From Streptomyces sp. SolWspMP-5a-2 (GTDB lineage Bacteria; Actinomycetota; Actinomycetes; Streptomycetales; Streptomycetaceae), in contig NZ_FMCI01000350.1 of NCBI RefSeq assembly GCF_900091845.1, forward strand, positions 1 through 64,000: a DNA stretch of 64,000 bases, read 5' to 3'. Of this stretch, positions 63,959-64,000 are shown piece after piece (within the stretch, counting starts at the first letter, position 1; the number at the start of each line of letters is the position of its first letter). The notes below the pieces were generated by a model, which saw only the letters and a list, made by a program, of their open reading frames with translations, was not told the origin of the DNA and did no database searches. Both the position numbers and the translations under genes were made by a program.

Positions 63959-64000
63959 GACGCCTCCTCCGCTCCCCCGGCTCCCGGATCCCTCTCCTCC

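Overview
The window is a high-GC actinobacterial chromosome segment, almost certainly Streptomyces. The supporting signs are GC-rich third positions, frequent GTG and TTG starts, chains of ATGA/GTGA stop-start overlaps, a TerB/TerD pair, a DUF574-type methyltransferase, BlaI/M56 regulation and an ebo-type metabolite cluster. It encodes about 55 protein genes and one tRNA. No phage or complete mobile element is present.

Region 1 (1-9.2 kb): an MFS tail and a serine hydrolase lead into a compact cluster. It holds a GTP cyclohydrolase II-like protein with a Tyr-to-Met change at residue 120, a creatininase-family amidohydrolase, a multi-pass flippase, a methyltransferase, a glycosyltransferase, a 6-pyruvoyltetrahydropterin synthase fold that has lost its zinc site and catalytic triad, an MDR dehydrogenase and a CDP-alcohol phosphatidyltransferase. 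Two S. coelicolor proteins of this type (SCO6655, SCO6650) have been studied in isolation, but the product is unknown to me. This is the best candidate for an undescribed pathway.

Region 2 (9.2-26 kb): an acetyltransferase/ABC importer/MFS operon without an ATPase and with a Zur-like box upstream; two paralogous nuclease-helicase proteins (DUF2075-like) preceded by the same hairpin leader; and a beta-glucan operon (sugar ABC importer, GH1, secreted GH16 with two F5/8 type C domains).

Region 3 (26-38 kb): an EF-G paralogue, then a stress/envelope group with terB, an M56 protease, blaI, terD and tatA. Three near-identical BlaI-type dyads lie before terB, between blaI and terD, and before tatA. 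Two coupled CNNM/CorC transporters, an acyltransferase and a metal-type ArsR repressor with a divergent MFS exporter complete it.

Region 4 (38-45.8 kb): a DUF574 methyltransferase, an M24 peptidase-like protein, proline iminopeptidase, a small secreted protein, a DUF262/DUF1524 restriction-like protein with a RAMA-like C-terminus, a transposase remnant, tRNA-Leu(GAG) and a MarR regulator.

Region 5 (45.9-56.5 kb): a probable oxalate/formate locus. It has succinyl-CoA-synthetase-like alpha and beta genes, a ThDP decarboxylase (candidate oxalyl-CoA decarboxylase), formyl-CoA transferase, a fused NDP-forming acyl-CoA synthetase and two OxlT-like transporters. An 8-8-8 palindrome sits in the divergent promoter.

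Region 6 (56.5-64 kb): an ebo-type cluster (eboC, isomerase, eboA, eboB, eboE, eboF-like, exported TIM barrel). Four genes between 46.8 and 62.8 kb need a one-base correction, each in a G/C run, to read through. This points to indel errors in the sequence or recent decay.
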